Assembly (NCBI GenBank): GCA_965223405.1
Contig: CBDCWO010000006.1
Span: forward strand, 2,666,001-2,730,000
Direction: 5' to 3'
Source: CBDCWO01 sp965223405
GTDB taxonomy: Bacteria > Bacteroidota > Bacteroidia > Chitinophagales > Saprospiraceae
DNA: 64,000 bases
Part shown: positions 55,853 to 64,000 of the stretch, piece by piece
Layout of the letters: every line of letters begins with the position of its first letter
Position numbering within the stretch: the first letter of the stretch is position 1
Position numbers and translations under genes: made by a program
Notes under the pieces: model-generated
Told to the model about the DNA's origin: nothing
The model's input: only the letters and a program-made list of their open reading frames with translations
Database searches by the model: none

Positions 55853-57976
55853 TTAACCCAAAAGACTGGATTGATTAAAAGGTTGCTTTCGTAACCTTTG
55901 TCCTGTAGCCGCAAATATCGCATTGGCAACTGCCGCAGCTGCAGGCGGTAAACCAGGTTCACCCAATCCTGTAGGAGGATGATCATTTTTAATAAACTCT
56001 ACCAATAATTCCGGAGATTCATTGATACGTATTAAACGGTGTTTATCAAAATTCAATTGTTGAACTTTTCCATCTTTTATGGTCAGGTTGCCAAACATGG
56101 CATGTCCTATACCATCTAGGATGCCTCCTTCGATCTGAGTTTCTGCTCCACTTTGGTTGATTACCTGACCACAATCCACAGCAGCAAATATTTTTTCAAT
56201 TTTTACCGTATCATTTACGAGAGAAATTTCCGCAATTTCAGCGACATACGTGCCAAATGAAAAATGAGCGCCAAACCCTTGATAGCGATTACTTTCAGCA
56301 GGCTTCCCCCAGTTTGCCATATCCGCTACATGGCGGATAACATGAGCATATCTTTCACAGTTATAACTTACATCTCCGGTAGGGTTTTTAGCTGCATTTT
56401 TCAGTAACTCCAGTCTAAATGCGACGGGATCTTGGTTAATGGAATGGGCAATTTCATCAATAAAGCTTTCTTCGGTGTAGGCGATAAAATTATGATTAGG
56501 AGCCCGCCAGGCACCGATGGTCACATTGGATTCCAATTTGGTAAAATCCACCTGGAAATTTGGTACTGCACCGGCAGGAAAATTATTTTGTCTGGTTCCA
56601 TTACCGGTATTAACTGCAGCTGCTCTCAAATGCCATGCAATCAGGTTTTTATTATCATCAATAGCAGCCCGATAATTGTAAATGCCGGCAGGTCTGTAAA
56701 ATCCTCCTTGCATATCATCTTCCCGGGTCCAGATAACTTGCACCGGGAAACCAGAAAGTTTAGAAATCATTGCTGCTTCCTCCACAAAGTCGGTACGCAA
56801 CCTGCGTCCGAATCCTCCTCCCATTCGCGTCATTTGAACTGTAATGTTCTCTTCTGGGATTTCCAACATTTTTGAAACCACCTGTCTGGCCCGAGCCGGG
56901 GTCTGTGTCGGTCCGATTAATTCTACTTGATCTCCCTGCACATCGGCATAAAAGTTCATAGGTTCCATGGTAGCATGGGGTAGGAATGGAGCTTCATAGG
57001 TACTTTCAACCACTGAAAATGGTCCGTTAAACGCGGTGTTTACATTTCCATCCTTACGTTTTGGGTCTGACACCGGGTTTTTCAACAATTGATTGAGCTG
57101 TTGATGATGATCAGATGTGTTTTCCAACGGAGAATCAGCGGTCCAATTGACTTCCAGCGCCTCTCTTCCTTTCATGGCTTCCCAGGTGGTTTTTGCTAAC
57201 ACCGCAATTTTATTTTTGAATTGGACAACCTGTTGAACTCCCGGAATATTTACTGCCTTGGTATCATCGTAATTGGCAATTTTCATTCCAAAGGCAGGTG
57301 GTCTTTGTACCACAGCGGTAAGCATCCCTTTTTTGTAGGTATCAATACCAAAAAGCGGTTGACCGGTTACAATTTTTGGATTGTCTGAATTGGGCACTCT
57401 CGTACCAATCAATTTAAAATTTTGCGGATCTATTAAGGATACTTCTTCAGGAACATCTACTTCACTTGCAAATTGCGCCAATTCACCATAGCTCAGTTTA
57501 TTATTGGCATGGTGAATATAACCCTCTTTTGCTTGGCATTTGGAGGTTTCTACATTCCATTGTTTGGCTGCAGCTGTTTTTAACATCTCCCTGGCAGTAG
57601 CTCCTGCCTTTCTCAGTATTTCATAACTGCTACGAATAGAGCCACTACCACCGGCTACCTGACGTTTGTATAATTCCGTATCCAGGAGAGCTTGCTTGAC
57701 TTGGACCTGTTTCCAGGGTATATCCAATTCCTCGGCAACAATCATAGGCATGGCGGTTCTTACGCCCTGTCCGATTTCCGGATTTGGTGCATAGATAATA
57801 ACGTTTCCATCACTTCCGATCTTTAGAAATGCATTGATACCATAGGTCTCTGCGGGTATGGCATCCACTACACTTGGTTTACAGCTTTGGAGTAGATTAA
57901 TGCTCAAAATAAATGCACCTCCTCCCAAAGAGGATTTTTTGAGAAATGATCTGCGATTCATATTGGAATTCGTCAT
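55853..57976 (-). CDS. Xanthine-dehydrogenase-family molybdopterin subunit, Tat-exported
   Basis: The 707-residue protein has a Tat signal (MNRRSFLKKSSLGGG) and the two molybdopterin-binding domains of the isoquinoline 1-oxidoreductase beta / aldehyde-oxidase group. Recognisable parts are GGGFGRRLRTDF and the C-terminal GEPGLPPAAAAVANAI, whose Glu is the likely catalytic base. It hydroxylates an aldehyde or N-heterocycle. Its start overlaps the stop of the iron-sulfur subunit by 4 bases. No flavin subunit is present, and an extra cytochrome subunit sometimes found in such enzymes is missing here. Confidence 0.93.
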   Translation of the reverse strand: MTNSNMNRRSFLKKSSLGGGAFILSINLLQSCKPSVVDAIPAETYGINAFLKIGSDGNVIIYAPNPEIGQGVRTAMPMIVAEELDIPWKQVQVKQALLDTELYKRQVAGGSGSIRSSYEILRKAGATAREMLKTAAAKQWNVETSKCQAKEGYIHHANNKLSYGELAQFASEVDVPEEVSLIDPQNFKLIGTRVPNSDNPKIVTGQPLFGIDTYKKGMLTAVVQRPPAFGMKIANYDDTKAVNIPGVQQVVQFKNKIAVLAKTTWEAMKGREALEVNWTADSPLENTSDHHQQLNQLLKNPVSDPKRKDGNVNTAFNGPFSVVESTYEAPFLPHATMEPMNFYADVQGDQVELIGPTQTPARARQVVSKMLEIPEENITVQMTRMGGGFGRRLRTDFVEEAAMISKLSGFPVQVIWTREDDMQGGFYRPAGIYNYRAAIDDNKNLIAWHLRAAAVNTGNGTRQNNFPAGAVPNFQVDFTKLESNVTIGAWRAPNHNFIAYTEESFIDEIAHSINQDPVAFRLELLKNAAKNPTGDVSYNCERYAHVIRHVADMANWGKPAESNRYQGFGAHFSFGTYVAEIAEISLVNDTVKIEKIFAAVDCGQVINQSGAETQIEGGILDGIGHAMFGNLTIKDGKVQQLNFDKHRLIRINESPELLVEFIKNDHPPTGLGEPGLPPAAAAVANAIFAATGQRLRKQPFNQSSLLG

Positions 57977-58437
57977 ATGGTTGAGGTTTTCGAGGCTTCA
58001 TGAATGGCTTTACGGATGCGTTTATAGGTACCACATCGACAAATATGTCCGGACATATGCTGATCTATCTCCTGGTCCGAAGGAGTAGGATTTGTGTTCA
58101 ATAATGCTGCCGCAGACATTATTTGTCCGGCTTGGCAATATCCACATTGAGCAACATCAATAGTTTGCCAGGCTATTTGCAAAGGATGAGATCCATCTTC
58201 TGACAGTCCCTCAATGGTGATAATCTCACCATTTTGAATAGCACTAATCGGTAATGAACACGATCTTACCGCAATTCCATTCAAGTGGATAGTACAAGCA
58301 CCACATTGAGAGATACCACATCCATATTTGGCGCCTACTAATTGCAAATGATCTCTTAATACCCACAACAATGGGGTATCCTCACTCACTTCTACCGGTA
58401 CTTTCTTTCCATTGACTGTTAAATCATATTTTTTCAT
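57973..58437 (-). CDS. [2Fe-2S] subunit of the molybdenum hydroxylase
   Basis: The 154-residue protein has two iron-sulfur domains: a plant-ferredoxin type with CGISQCGACTIH at about 40-51 and a helical one with CGYCQAGQIM near 98 and CRCGTYKRI near 133. It is the alpha subunit that passes electrons from the molybdopterin subunit. It has no signal sequence of its own, so it is probably carried through the Tat system with its partner. It overlaps the large-subunit gene by 4 bases. Confidence 0.95.
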   Translation of the reverse strand: MKKYDLTVNGKKVPVEVSEDTPLLWVLRDHLQLVGAKYGCGISQCGACTIHLNGIAVRSCSLPISAIQNGEIITIEGLSEDGSHPLQIAWQTIDVAQCGYCQAGQIMSAAALLNTNPTPSDQEIDQHMSGHICRCGTYKRIRKAIHEASKTSTI

Positions 58438-58599
58438 ACGGATGAATTGGAAATTTATTTAGGTATAATTTACAAATAATTTTCCAAACTGGGCGATACT
58501 ATTTTCGAATCTTTTAAATTCTGAGGGTTAACTTCAATAACAAACATAGTATACGCTAATCGCGTGTTTCATCTTGGATCAATATCTCTTTAAAACTGA

Positions 58600-58629
58600 A
58601 AAAGCCGGATAAATCTGAATCCGGCTTGT
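58600..58629 (-). terminator. Rho-independent terminator of the dodecin gene
   Basis: aagccgga (58602-58609) pairs with tccggctt (58620-58627) around 10 bases. On the minus strand it is followed by TTTTCAGTTTTAA. It lies about 22 bases after the dodecin stop. Confidence 0.8.
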
Positions 58630-58650
58630 TATAAGGTATCTCCTAAATTT

Positions 58651-58851
58651 TCAATTTACTTCAAAGGAGATTTTCATGTTTACCCGAAATTTATCAGGTT
58701 CTCCATCTTTTACTACCACACTCTGGCTTTGAATAAAAGCGGAGCGCATATTTTTAATGGTTTTTGAGGCTTTTTTGATTCCTTTGGCAGCTGCGTCTTC
58801 CCAGCTGGTATCTGAATCACTTAGAATTTCGATTACTTTTAATACTGCCAT
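58651..58851 (-). CDS. Dodecin (flavin-storage protein)
   Basis: The 66-residue protein is a complete dodecin. The N-terminus (AVLKVIEILSDSDTSWEDAA), KTIKNMRSAF and the C-terminal VNMKISFEV are diagnostic. Dodecins form 12-mers that bind flavins and buffer free flavin in the cytoplasm. It has its own terminator and no operon partner. Confidence 0.93.
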   Translation of the reverse strand: MAVLKVIEILSDSDTSWEDAAAKGIKKASKTIKNMRSAFIQSQSVVVKDGEPDKFRVNMKISFEVN

Positions 58852-58959
58852 TGTTTAAATTTTGGTGAATGAATAGTTAGCTTCCAAGATACAAAATGAA
58901 TTATGAATTTAATTGGGATGAGGAGTTAAGAATTGTTAAGAATTATCAATTTGTGGATG

Positions 58960-59310
58960 CCTGAAAACCAATCACCGTCCACCCTCCACCGATTACCGTC
59001 CACCGATTACCCTCCATCGATCACCGTTTATATAATTGAACACGATTAAACAGGATTGTACACGATACTCAGGATTCTGAATCTCACCCTAAAAACAATC
59101 AGAAATCAGCTGATAGAACCCCAGACCAGAAACCTTAATGAGTTCCCATGAACATCGCGCTTCACCAAGTCCGTTTTCCGGTTTCCGGTCTCCGGTTTCC
59201 GATCACCGACCACCCTCCACCAATCTCTATCGTAATTTGTAATTTTTAATTCGTAATTTTTCCCACGCTCCATCCACCGATTACCGTACTTCTGTTTCTT
59301 CGTCAATCCT
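58960..59310. repeat. Low-complexity repeat region left of the Rpn gene
   Basis: Repeated short units such as ccaccgattaccgt, ccgatcaccg and tttccggtctccgg, plus an AT-rich piece (59222-59260, gtaatttgtaatttttaatt). The AT-rich piece and the following catccaccgattaccgt...acttctgtttc recur right of the Rpn gene at 60389-60510. No gene is present between 58852 and 59393. Confidence 0.75.
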
Positions 59311-59393
59311 GGTGTATCCTGAAAACCTTCAAAATTCTGTTCTTACTATTCTCAATTTTCCCATATTACCTCTCAATGCTTACATTTGTTAGC

Positions 59394-60320
59394 ATGGAAG
59401 ACATGCACAACATCCATGACAAGTTTGTCCGGGCATCTTTTTCTGATCCGGATCGCGCCAGGGCTTTTTTTGAAAAGGTACTTCCCAAACAGCTCACTGA
59501 CATATTGGAATTAGCTTCTCTGGAAGTATTGCAGGAGTCATATATACAGGGAGATATGAAGGAGTATTTTTCTGATCTGGTTTTTCAGGTATCTACAAAA
59601 GATACAATGGAGAGTATAGTGGAGGTTGCATTGTTATTTGAGCATAAGTCCTCACCAGACAAATATGTTCTGATGCAAGTCGGTCATTATCTGTTTTCTC
59701 ATTGGATAAACTGTATTAGCCAAAAGGAAAAACTTAGGCCGATCATTCCTTTGATCTATTATCAGGGAAAACATAAATGGGAAGTTCCTGCGTTACAAGA
59801 ACTCTTTCCTGGCATACCGGATACGATTCTGGCCTATGTGCCGGAATTTAAGTATCTCTACATTGCTCTAAACAGCATACCAAAAGAGCACATAGCGTCA
59901 ATCCGTGATGGAATGATGGGTGCGGCAATACTGGCACAGAGAATACGATTTGATCCAATAAGACTTGGAAAGGACTTGAGGAAGATCTTAGAGTTACTTC
60001 CGGAAGAAAATCCGGATCGGAACTTTGTAGAAATGGTATTTGTTTATATTTTGCAAGGAACGGAGCTATCGCCGGATACCCTAATAAAGGAATTGCGATC
60101 CCTGCCGGCAAAAGTAAAAAGCGAAATTATGACTACGTACGATAAATTATTAGAAAAAGGAAAGATCGAGGGAAAGATCGAGGGAAAGATTGAAGGAAAA
60201 ATCGAGGTGATACTTAATGGTTATACCAGTGGTCTAAGCATCAATATTCTCGCTAACATTACCAACCTTAATGAGAAAGAGGTAACCAGGATATTAAGAG
60301 AAAATGGAAAGATTAAATGA
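59394..60320 (+). CDS. Rpn family recombination-promoting nuclease (putative transposase, PD-(D/E)XK)
   Basis: The 308-residue protein has the Rpn/PDDEXK-transposase N-terminus (IHDKFVRASFSDPDRARAFF, about 4-24) and the nuclease core with LLFEHKSSPDKYVL near 80. The E-x-K residues there are part of the active site. Near the C-terminus the KIEG unit is repeated four times, encoded by a 12-base tandem repeat at about 60165-60205. E. coli RpnA-type proteins nick DNA and promote RecA-independent recombination. An ATG at 59376 would add six residues; 59394 fits the family start. The gene is flanked on both sides by the same low-complexity repeats. Confidence 0.9.
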   Translation: MEDMHNIHDKFVRASFSDPDRARAFFEKVLPKQLTDILELASLEVLQESYIQGDMKEYFSDLVFQVSTKDTMESIVEVALLFEHKSSPDKYVLMQVGHYLFSHWINCISQKEKLRPIIPLIYYQGKHKWEVPALQELFPGIPDTILAYVPEFKYLYIALNSIPKEHIASIRDGMMGAAILAQRIRFDPIRLGKDLRKILELLPEENPDRNFVEMVFVYILQGTELSPDTLIKELRSLPAKVKSEIMTTYDKLLEKGKIEGKIEGKIEGKIEVILNGYTSGLSINILANITNLNEKEVTRILRENGKIK

Positions 60321-60388
60321 TTTCTACTCTGACCGCGGCACTATTTTTCAGAAATCAGAGGTAAGAAAACCGTCTCCAGCCCTAAACC

Positions 60389-60550
60389 AATCTCCATCGT
60401 AATTCGTAATTTTTAATTTGTAATTTTTTTCAATGCCCCATGCTCCCAGCTCCATGCTCCATCCACCGATTACCGTGAACCGATCACCGTCCACCGTACT
60501 TCTGTTTCCGGTCTCCGGTTTCCGATCACCGACTACCGTCCACAGGTTAA
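60389..60550. repeat. Low-complexity repeat region right of the Rpn gene
   Basis: A second copy of the left-hand repeats: AT-rich start (60389-60430), then tccaccgattaccgt, gatcaccgtccaccg, acttctgtttccggtctccgg. Similarity to 59222-59300 and 59174-59215 is high but the order of blocks differs. No gene in 60321-60825. Confidence 0.75.
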
Positions 60551-60667
60551 TCTATTTCGATTACAATAAAATCCATTCATACAAGTTATTTCTATATCTA
60601 CACATCGCAAATTCTAAATAATTGTAGATCTATGAAACCCAACTACTCATTAATACCTGACATCTTG

Positions 60668-60682
60668 CCCCCCCCCCCCCCC
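60668..60682. repeat. Homopolymer tract of 15 C
   Basis: Fifteen consecutive C bases lie 143 bases upstream of the LuxR-type gene. In a genome of this composition such a run is rare and slippage-prone. It is non-coding in all visible frames. Confidence 0.85.
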
Positions 60683-60825
60683 GAAACACCTCATCACTGA
60701 ACTGGTCATTTCCGGATTTTCCCGGGAAAAACGAACTGCAAATAGAATCTCACTCTGGAGTAATCTTGGATAGATTACGCGACACGTATCATCAACCTTC
60801 GTAAACCACTAATTAACTATAAACT

Positions 60826-61047
60826 ATGAAAAGTAACCACAAGATCACACTTTCTGAAAGGGAAATTACCGTTATCCGCCTAATTTCCGAAGGGTATTCT
60901 TCCAAAGAAATTGCCAGAAAAATTTACCTATCTGCTAAAACCATTTATAATTGTCGCCAGGAATTATTGGATAAGACCGGGTGTCCTAATGCGGCGGCAC
61001 TGGTCAAATGGGCCATCCGGGAAGGAATCATCAGACTCGACGGATGA
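60826..61047 (+). CDS. Stand-alone LuxR-type helix-turn-helix regulator
   Basis: The 73-residue protein is just a LuxR/FixJ-type DNA-binding domain (LSEREITVIRLISEGYSSKE, then IARKIYLSAKTIYNCRQELL) with no receiver or sensor part. Such one-domain proteins (GerE-like) can be constitutive regulators or act through dimerisation. The start is a clear ATG. It lies 178 bases upstream of the O-antigen-ligase-like gene and is a plausible controller of it. Confidence 0.88.
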   Translation: MKSNHKITLSEREITVIRLISEGYSSKEIARKIYLSAKTIYNCRQELLDKTGCPNAAALVKWAIREGIIRLDG

Positions 61048-61225
61048 AATAGTTTCATTTGTTAGAAATATATTTAAAAAAGGGTAAAAATACCCTTGTT
61101 TGGTGCAATTAAGTCAATTACATTGCCGGTATCGAAAAGGAAAATATACTTGCAAGTAACCTATGTAGTACCCAGTTATAGTTCCAGGTGCATATTTTTC
61201 AAATTAATTACTGCGACGAGATCCA

Positions 61226-63034
61226 ATGATTGCACATTCCTTAAAAATAGTATCAATTTCACTATCTAAAAGTAAGATAGCTTCTCTGTTACTATTGATA
61301 TTGTTGGGAACTACCTTGATACCTTTTAATGCAAGCACTTCATTTCGTTTACCCGAGTATTACCAGCTAGGCTTCTTTTTGAGCATTCTGGGTGTTTTAG
61401 TAAGTATCATCATCTGGTTGATAGGCTATCGCAAGGAACTGATCCGGATTACCTGGCCGGATCTGGGATTCTTTGTGTTCTGGTTATATGCAGTGATTCG
61501 CTGGTGTTTTACACCCCATGTACATTGGTCTCAGGGAACGGCTATCTGGTTGTTTGCCACTTTGCCAGTGTATCTGGGATTCAGAATGTGGTCAGGACAT
61601 ATCCGAATGAAGGATCTGATCGTGCTGTTCTCAATTTTGTCGATTGGATTGAGTGGTTATGCACTGTTACAGCTATATGGGTTGTTGGAGAGCTTTAATG
61701 CCAATTTTAAGATGACCGGGCCTTTTTTCAATCCGGCTCCATTGGCAGGATATCTGGCTATTTTGTTTCCAGTTATACTATGGCCAGTAATTAGTAGCAA
61801 AGTTAATGTAAAATGGAGAACGAACCTGAGTTGGTTTACTGTGGCGCTGAGTTTATTGGTAGTCATACCGGTCCAAAGCCGGGCGGCCTGGGTGGCGTTA
61901 ATAGCCGGTACGGGACTTTTACTTTTCTTTAGGTATCGCAAATTCCTGTTGAGGTTAGGCAGACGAGCAAAGAACGCTCTAATTATTGCATCAGGATTTC
62001 TGATTGTAGGCGGAGGACTGGGTATTTACCATCTAAAAAAAGACTCAGCTGATGGTCGTTTGTTGATCTGGAAGGTAAGTACTGCGATGGTGGCCAAAAA
62101 TCCGGTATTTGGGATTGGATACGGAAGGTTTGCTGCGGAATACAATTTATATCAGCGCGATTATTTTGCTGCTGGAAAAGGTTCAGAACAGGAGAAATTT
62201 TTAGCTGATAATAACTCATTTGCCTTCAACGAATATCTAAAGATTGTGGCAGAGTTAGGTATTATCGGATTGGCATTATTTCTGGGATGGGTGGGAAGTT
62301 TTTTTATTGGTACAAAGAGTAAAAACCATTCCCCTCAAGGGCGAGTGCCATTATTCGGGGCATTACTAGCCATAGCTTGTTTTGCTTTCTTTTCCTATCC
62401 CGGGTCGGTATGGGGATTGTATTTTTTAATCCTTCTATTTTTATCATATTCTGTTTCTACTTGTCCAGAATTCTTTAAAACAAAACAATCATGGCTTAAA
62501 TTCAATGGACTAATAGTGGTTCTATACTTAACGATTATTTCTGGCATATATTTCCGCAAAACATCACATGGCTCTAAACACTGGATTCAAGCTAATAATT
62601 ACTTTCACCAGCAAAATTTTGAAGGTGCACGCGAGGAATATTTAAATGGGGTGGAAGTGCTAGGATTTGACGGCCAGTTTTTGCAACATGCTGGTAAATC
62701 AATTGCCCTTTCTGGAAATCCTACAGAGAGCATTAAGTTATTAAAATTGGCTTCAAATTATCGTAATGATCAAGTTTTACATTGGACATTAGGCAATAAC
62801 TATGTAGCGTTACAAAACTTTGTACAAGCTGAAATGTGGTATATATCAGCCATCAACATGATTCCCAATCGTTTATATCCGGAGTACCTATTGGCTAATA
62901 TGTATTACCAAAGTAGTCAAAGGCAGAAAGCCTCAGAATTAGCAAAATCACTATTAAAACGTGACATAAAAATTTCTTCTCAAGCGACAAAAGAGATGCT
63001 TAGTAAATTAAAGGTTCTGAGCATGATTAAATAA
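61226..63034 (+). CDS. O-antigen ligase-like (Wzy_C) membrane protein with C-terminal TPR
   Basis: The 602-residue protein has about eleven membrane helices (residues 10-440) with the Wzy_C signature in the large loop (PVQSRAAWVALIAGTGLLLF near 217; NNSFAFNEYLKIVAELGIIG near 332-351), then TPR-like helices at about 450-595 (AREEYLNGVEVLGFDGQF). Members of this fold ligate O-antigen to lipid A, polymerise glycans, or transfer glycans to proteins. No lipopolysaccharide gene cluster is visible, and the TPR tail and the small secreted peptide gene next door favour a protein-linked role; that is inference. Confidence 0.85.
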   Translation: MIAHSLKIVSISLSKSKIASLLLLILLGTTLIPFNASTSFRLPEYYQLGFFLSILGVLVSIIIWLIGYRKELIRITWPDLGFFVFWLYAVIRWCFTPHVHWSQGTAIWLFATLPVYLGFRMWSGHIRMKDLIVLFSILSIGLSGYALLQLYGLLESFNANFKMTGPFFNPAPLAGYLAILFPVILWPVISSKVNVKWRTNLSWFTVALSLLVVIPVQSRAAWVALIAGTGLLLFFRYRKFLLRLGRRAKNALIIASGFLIVGGGLGIYHLKKDSADGRLLIWKVSTAMVAKNPVFGIGYGRFAAEYNLYQRDYFAAGKGSEQEKFLADNNSFAFNEYLKIVAELGIIGLALFLGWVGSFFIGTKSKNHSPQGRVPLFGALLAIACFAFFSYPGSVWGLYFLILLFLSYSVSTCPEFFKTKQSWLKFNGLIVVLYLTIISGIYFRKTSHGSKHWIQANNYFHQQNFEGAREEYLNGVEVLGFDGQFLQHAGKSIALSGNPTESIKLLKLASNYRNDQVLHWTLGNNYVALQNFVQAEMWYISAINMIPNRLYPEYLLANMYYQSSQRQKASELAKSLLKRDIKISSQATKEMLSKLKVLSMIK

Positions 63035-63313
63035 CAATAATTCATCAACTGAAATAGATGACCATACAAAAATTACAATATATAACTTTCCTTTTTGCAT
63101 TAAACTTCAAGTTTAAGCCTCCATAGAGTAAAATTTAATGATTTGTATATTGAGTAATAAAATATCACTGGTTAAAAACCAAGTCTTTTAGTTTGGTAGA
63201 ATAAAACTTTCACTTTGGCTAAATATATTCTTGCCTATTATGAGTAATCAGATATTTGCCAGAGTTATTACTCGATTTTTTTAAAAAATATTAACTTAAC
63301 TAAATTTAAAATC

Positions 63314-63589
63314 ATGAAAAAATTAGTAAAAATAATTGGTTTGATTTTATTCGCAGGGCTCCTATATATGAATTTTCAATATTCGGATATAGTTCAAAAC
63401 CAAAAATCATCATATACTTTGTATGATCTTGGGGTTATAAATCAGACTGCAATGGCTGAAGAGTGTCCGGATGTTTGTTGCGAATGTCGTGGCTTTATTT
63501 GGAAACATTGTAAAGCTGCAGATCAAGAAGTAACCTTTTCTTGTTGGACACAAGATGAAAATTGTCAGAGTGGTGAATCGAATTGTTAA
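63314..63589 (+). CDS. NVEALA-like secreted Cys-rich peptide
   Basis: The 91-residue protein has a signal-like N-terminus (MKKLVKIIGLILFAGLL), a short linker ending LGVINQTAMAEE, which resembles the NVEALA motif of small Bacteroidota exported proteins, and a compact C-terminal half with eight cysteines (CPDVCCECRG... to the final NC). The even number of cysteines suggests disulfides outside the cytoplasm. The family has no known function. The downstream propeller-like lipoprotein gene overlaps its 3' end by 35 bases. Confidence 0.7.
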   Translation: MKKLVKIIGLILFAGLLYMNFQYSDIVQNQKSSYTLYDLGVINQTAMAEECPDVCCECRGFIWKHCKAADQEVTFSCWTQDENCQSGESNC

Positions 63590-64000
63590 AAATAAGTTTC
63601 TGGGGGAGGGGCTCTTTGCTCCTCCTTTAAACAAGCAATCTCTTGTAATTATCGGTGTAATTATTTGCACATTCCTTATTACTTGTGCTTCTGAGCACAG
63701 AACTAGTGATCTAGATGATTTTAGTCAAAAATTCGGCAATAAAAAACTAGACAGTAAAGTTACTTATACAAATTTGATTTTTAATTTGGTTAGAACAGGA
63801 GGAGAGGGAAAAATTCTTATTGAAGATGATCATTTTATTTTTTATGATGTATATACCAGAAAATTAGAAAAAATTGGATTAAATGGTAACTACGAAACTA
63901 CCCTTTTGAGGTTTGGAGGAGGTCCAAATGAAATTAAAGATATGTGGATTTTTAATTCTATTCCTAGTGTCGGTGGAATTGTTATAGGTTCAGGAGACAA
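63555..64000 (+). CDS. Lipoprotein, probable 6-bladed beta-propeller, partial at right edge
   Basis: The frame is open to the right edge and starts at ATG 63555 (MKIVRVVNRIVKNK), overlapping the peptide gene by 35 bases. A GTG at 63573 is an alternative. A hydrophobic stretch (SLVIIGVIICTFLITC) ends in a lipobox Cys, followed by ASEHRTSDLDDFSQKFG. The next residues (GGEGKILIEDDHFIFYDVYT, later LLRFGGGPNEIKDMWIF) look like the first blade of the 6-bladed beta-propeller family often found beside NVEALA peptides. Only about 148 codons are in view. Confidence 0.65.
   Translation, partial: MKIVRVVNRIVKNKFLGEGLFAPPLNKQSLVIIGVIICTFLITCASEHRTSDLDDFSQKFGNKKLDSKVTYTNLIFNLVRTGGEGKILIEDDHFIFYDVYTRKLEKIGLNGNYETTLLRFGGGPNEIKDMWIFNSIPSVGGIVIGSGD

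Noticed and set aside
58960..59220. ACCG-rich repeats as a possible CRISPR or phage site
   Set aside because: Unit lengths and order are irregular and no cas genes are near.

Overview
The window is a chromosomal stretch of a Bacteroidota bacterium. The evidence is: a type IX secretion gene (porQ) at the left edge; a large secreted protein with a type IX-style C-terminal sorting domain; families largely typical of the phylum (DUF6089, DUF4954, DUF5687-type permease, NVEALA-like peptide); near absence of Shine-Dalgarno sequences; and promoter elements of the Bacteroidota form TTTG-N19-TAnnTTTG. The AT-rich housekeeping genes and general gene style would fit Saprospiria, but the class is an inference.

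Layout. 1-5300: porQ (partial), a MORN-repeat lipoprotein, a PpiD-like folding factor, nadA and a DUF6089 barrel protein. 5371-7430: an IS1182-type insertion sequence joined end to end to a 276-bp non-coding element with the same terminal repeats, abutting the stop codon of an amidase gene. 7431-13711: amidase, CNNM/CorC-type membrane protein, a 164-bp palindromic element, a DGPF protein with its ECF42-type sigma factor, and an AI-2E-type permease whose 3' end is duplicated nearby. 13927-15992: DNA polymerase IV divergent from a LexA-like repressor. 16100-17000: decayed genes. 17439-24052: a Gfo/Idh/MocA oxidoreductase, then acyl carrier protein, ADP-forming acyl-CoA ligase, NagB and DUF4954 on one strand. 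24137-37000: ABC exporter, DegQ protease, carB, paired PH-domain proteins, mfd. 37238-41218: a secreted metalloprotease with fourteen Cys-rich repeats and three GEVED-type domains. 41486-51129: GHMP kinase, OmpA/PD40 protein, a 2-oxoacid dehydrogenase E2, CinA, BirA, RsfS, FtsH, ComF. 51142-58851: a leftward run of exported enzymes (fucosidase, phosphoesterase, Gfo/Idh oxidoreductase, two-subunit molybdenum hydroxylase) and dodecin. 58900-60700: an Rpn-family nuclease gene between copies of low-complexity repeats, then a 15-C tract. 60826-64000: a one-domain LuxR-type regulator, an O-antigen-ligase/TPR membrane protein, an NVEALA-like Cys-rich peptide and the start of a lipoprotein that looks like a 6-bladed beta-propeller.

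Most of the window is housekeeping. The least explained parts are the right-edge set (LuxR / Wzy-TPR / Cys-rich peptide / propeller lipoprotein), the palindromic element in front of the ECF42 module, the IS1182-derived mini-element, and the repeat-flanked Rpn gene. No tRNA, rRNA or CRISPR array was recognised by eye.
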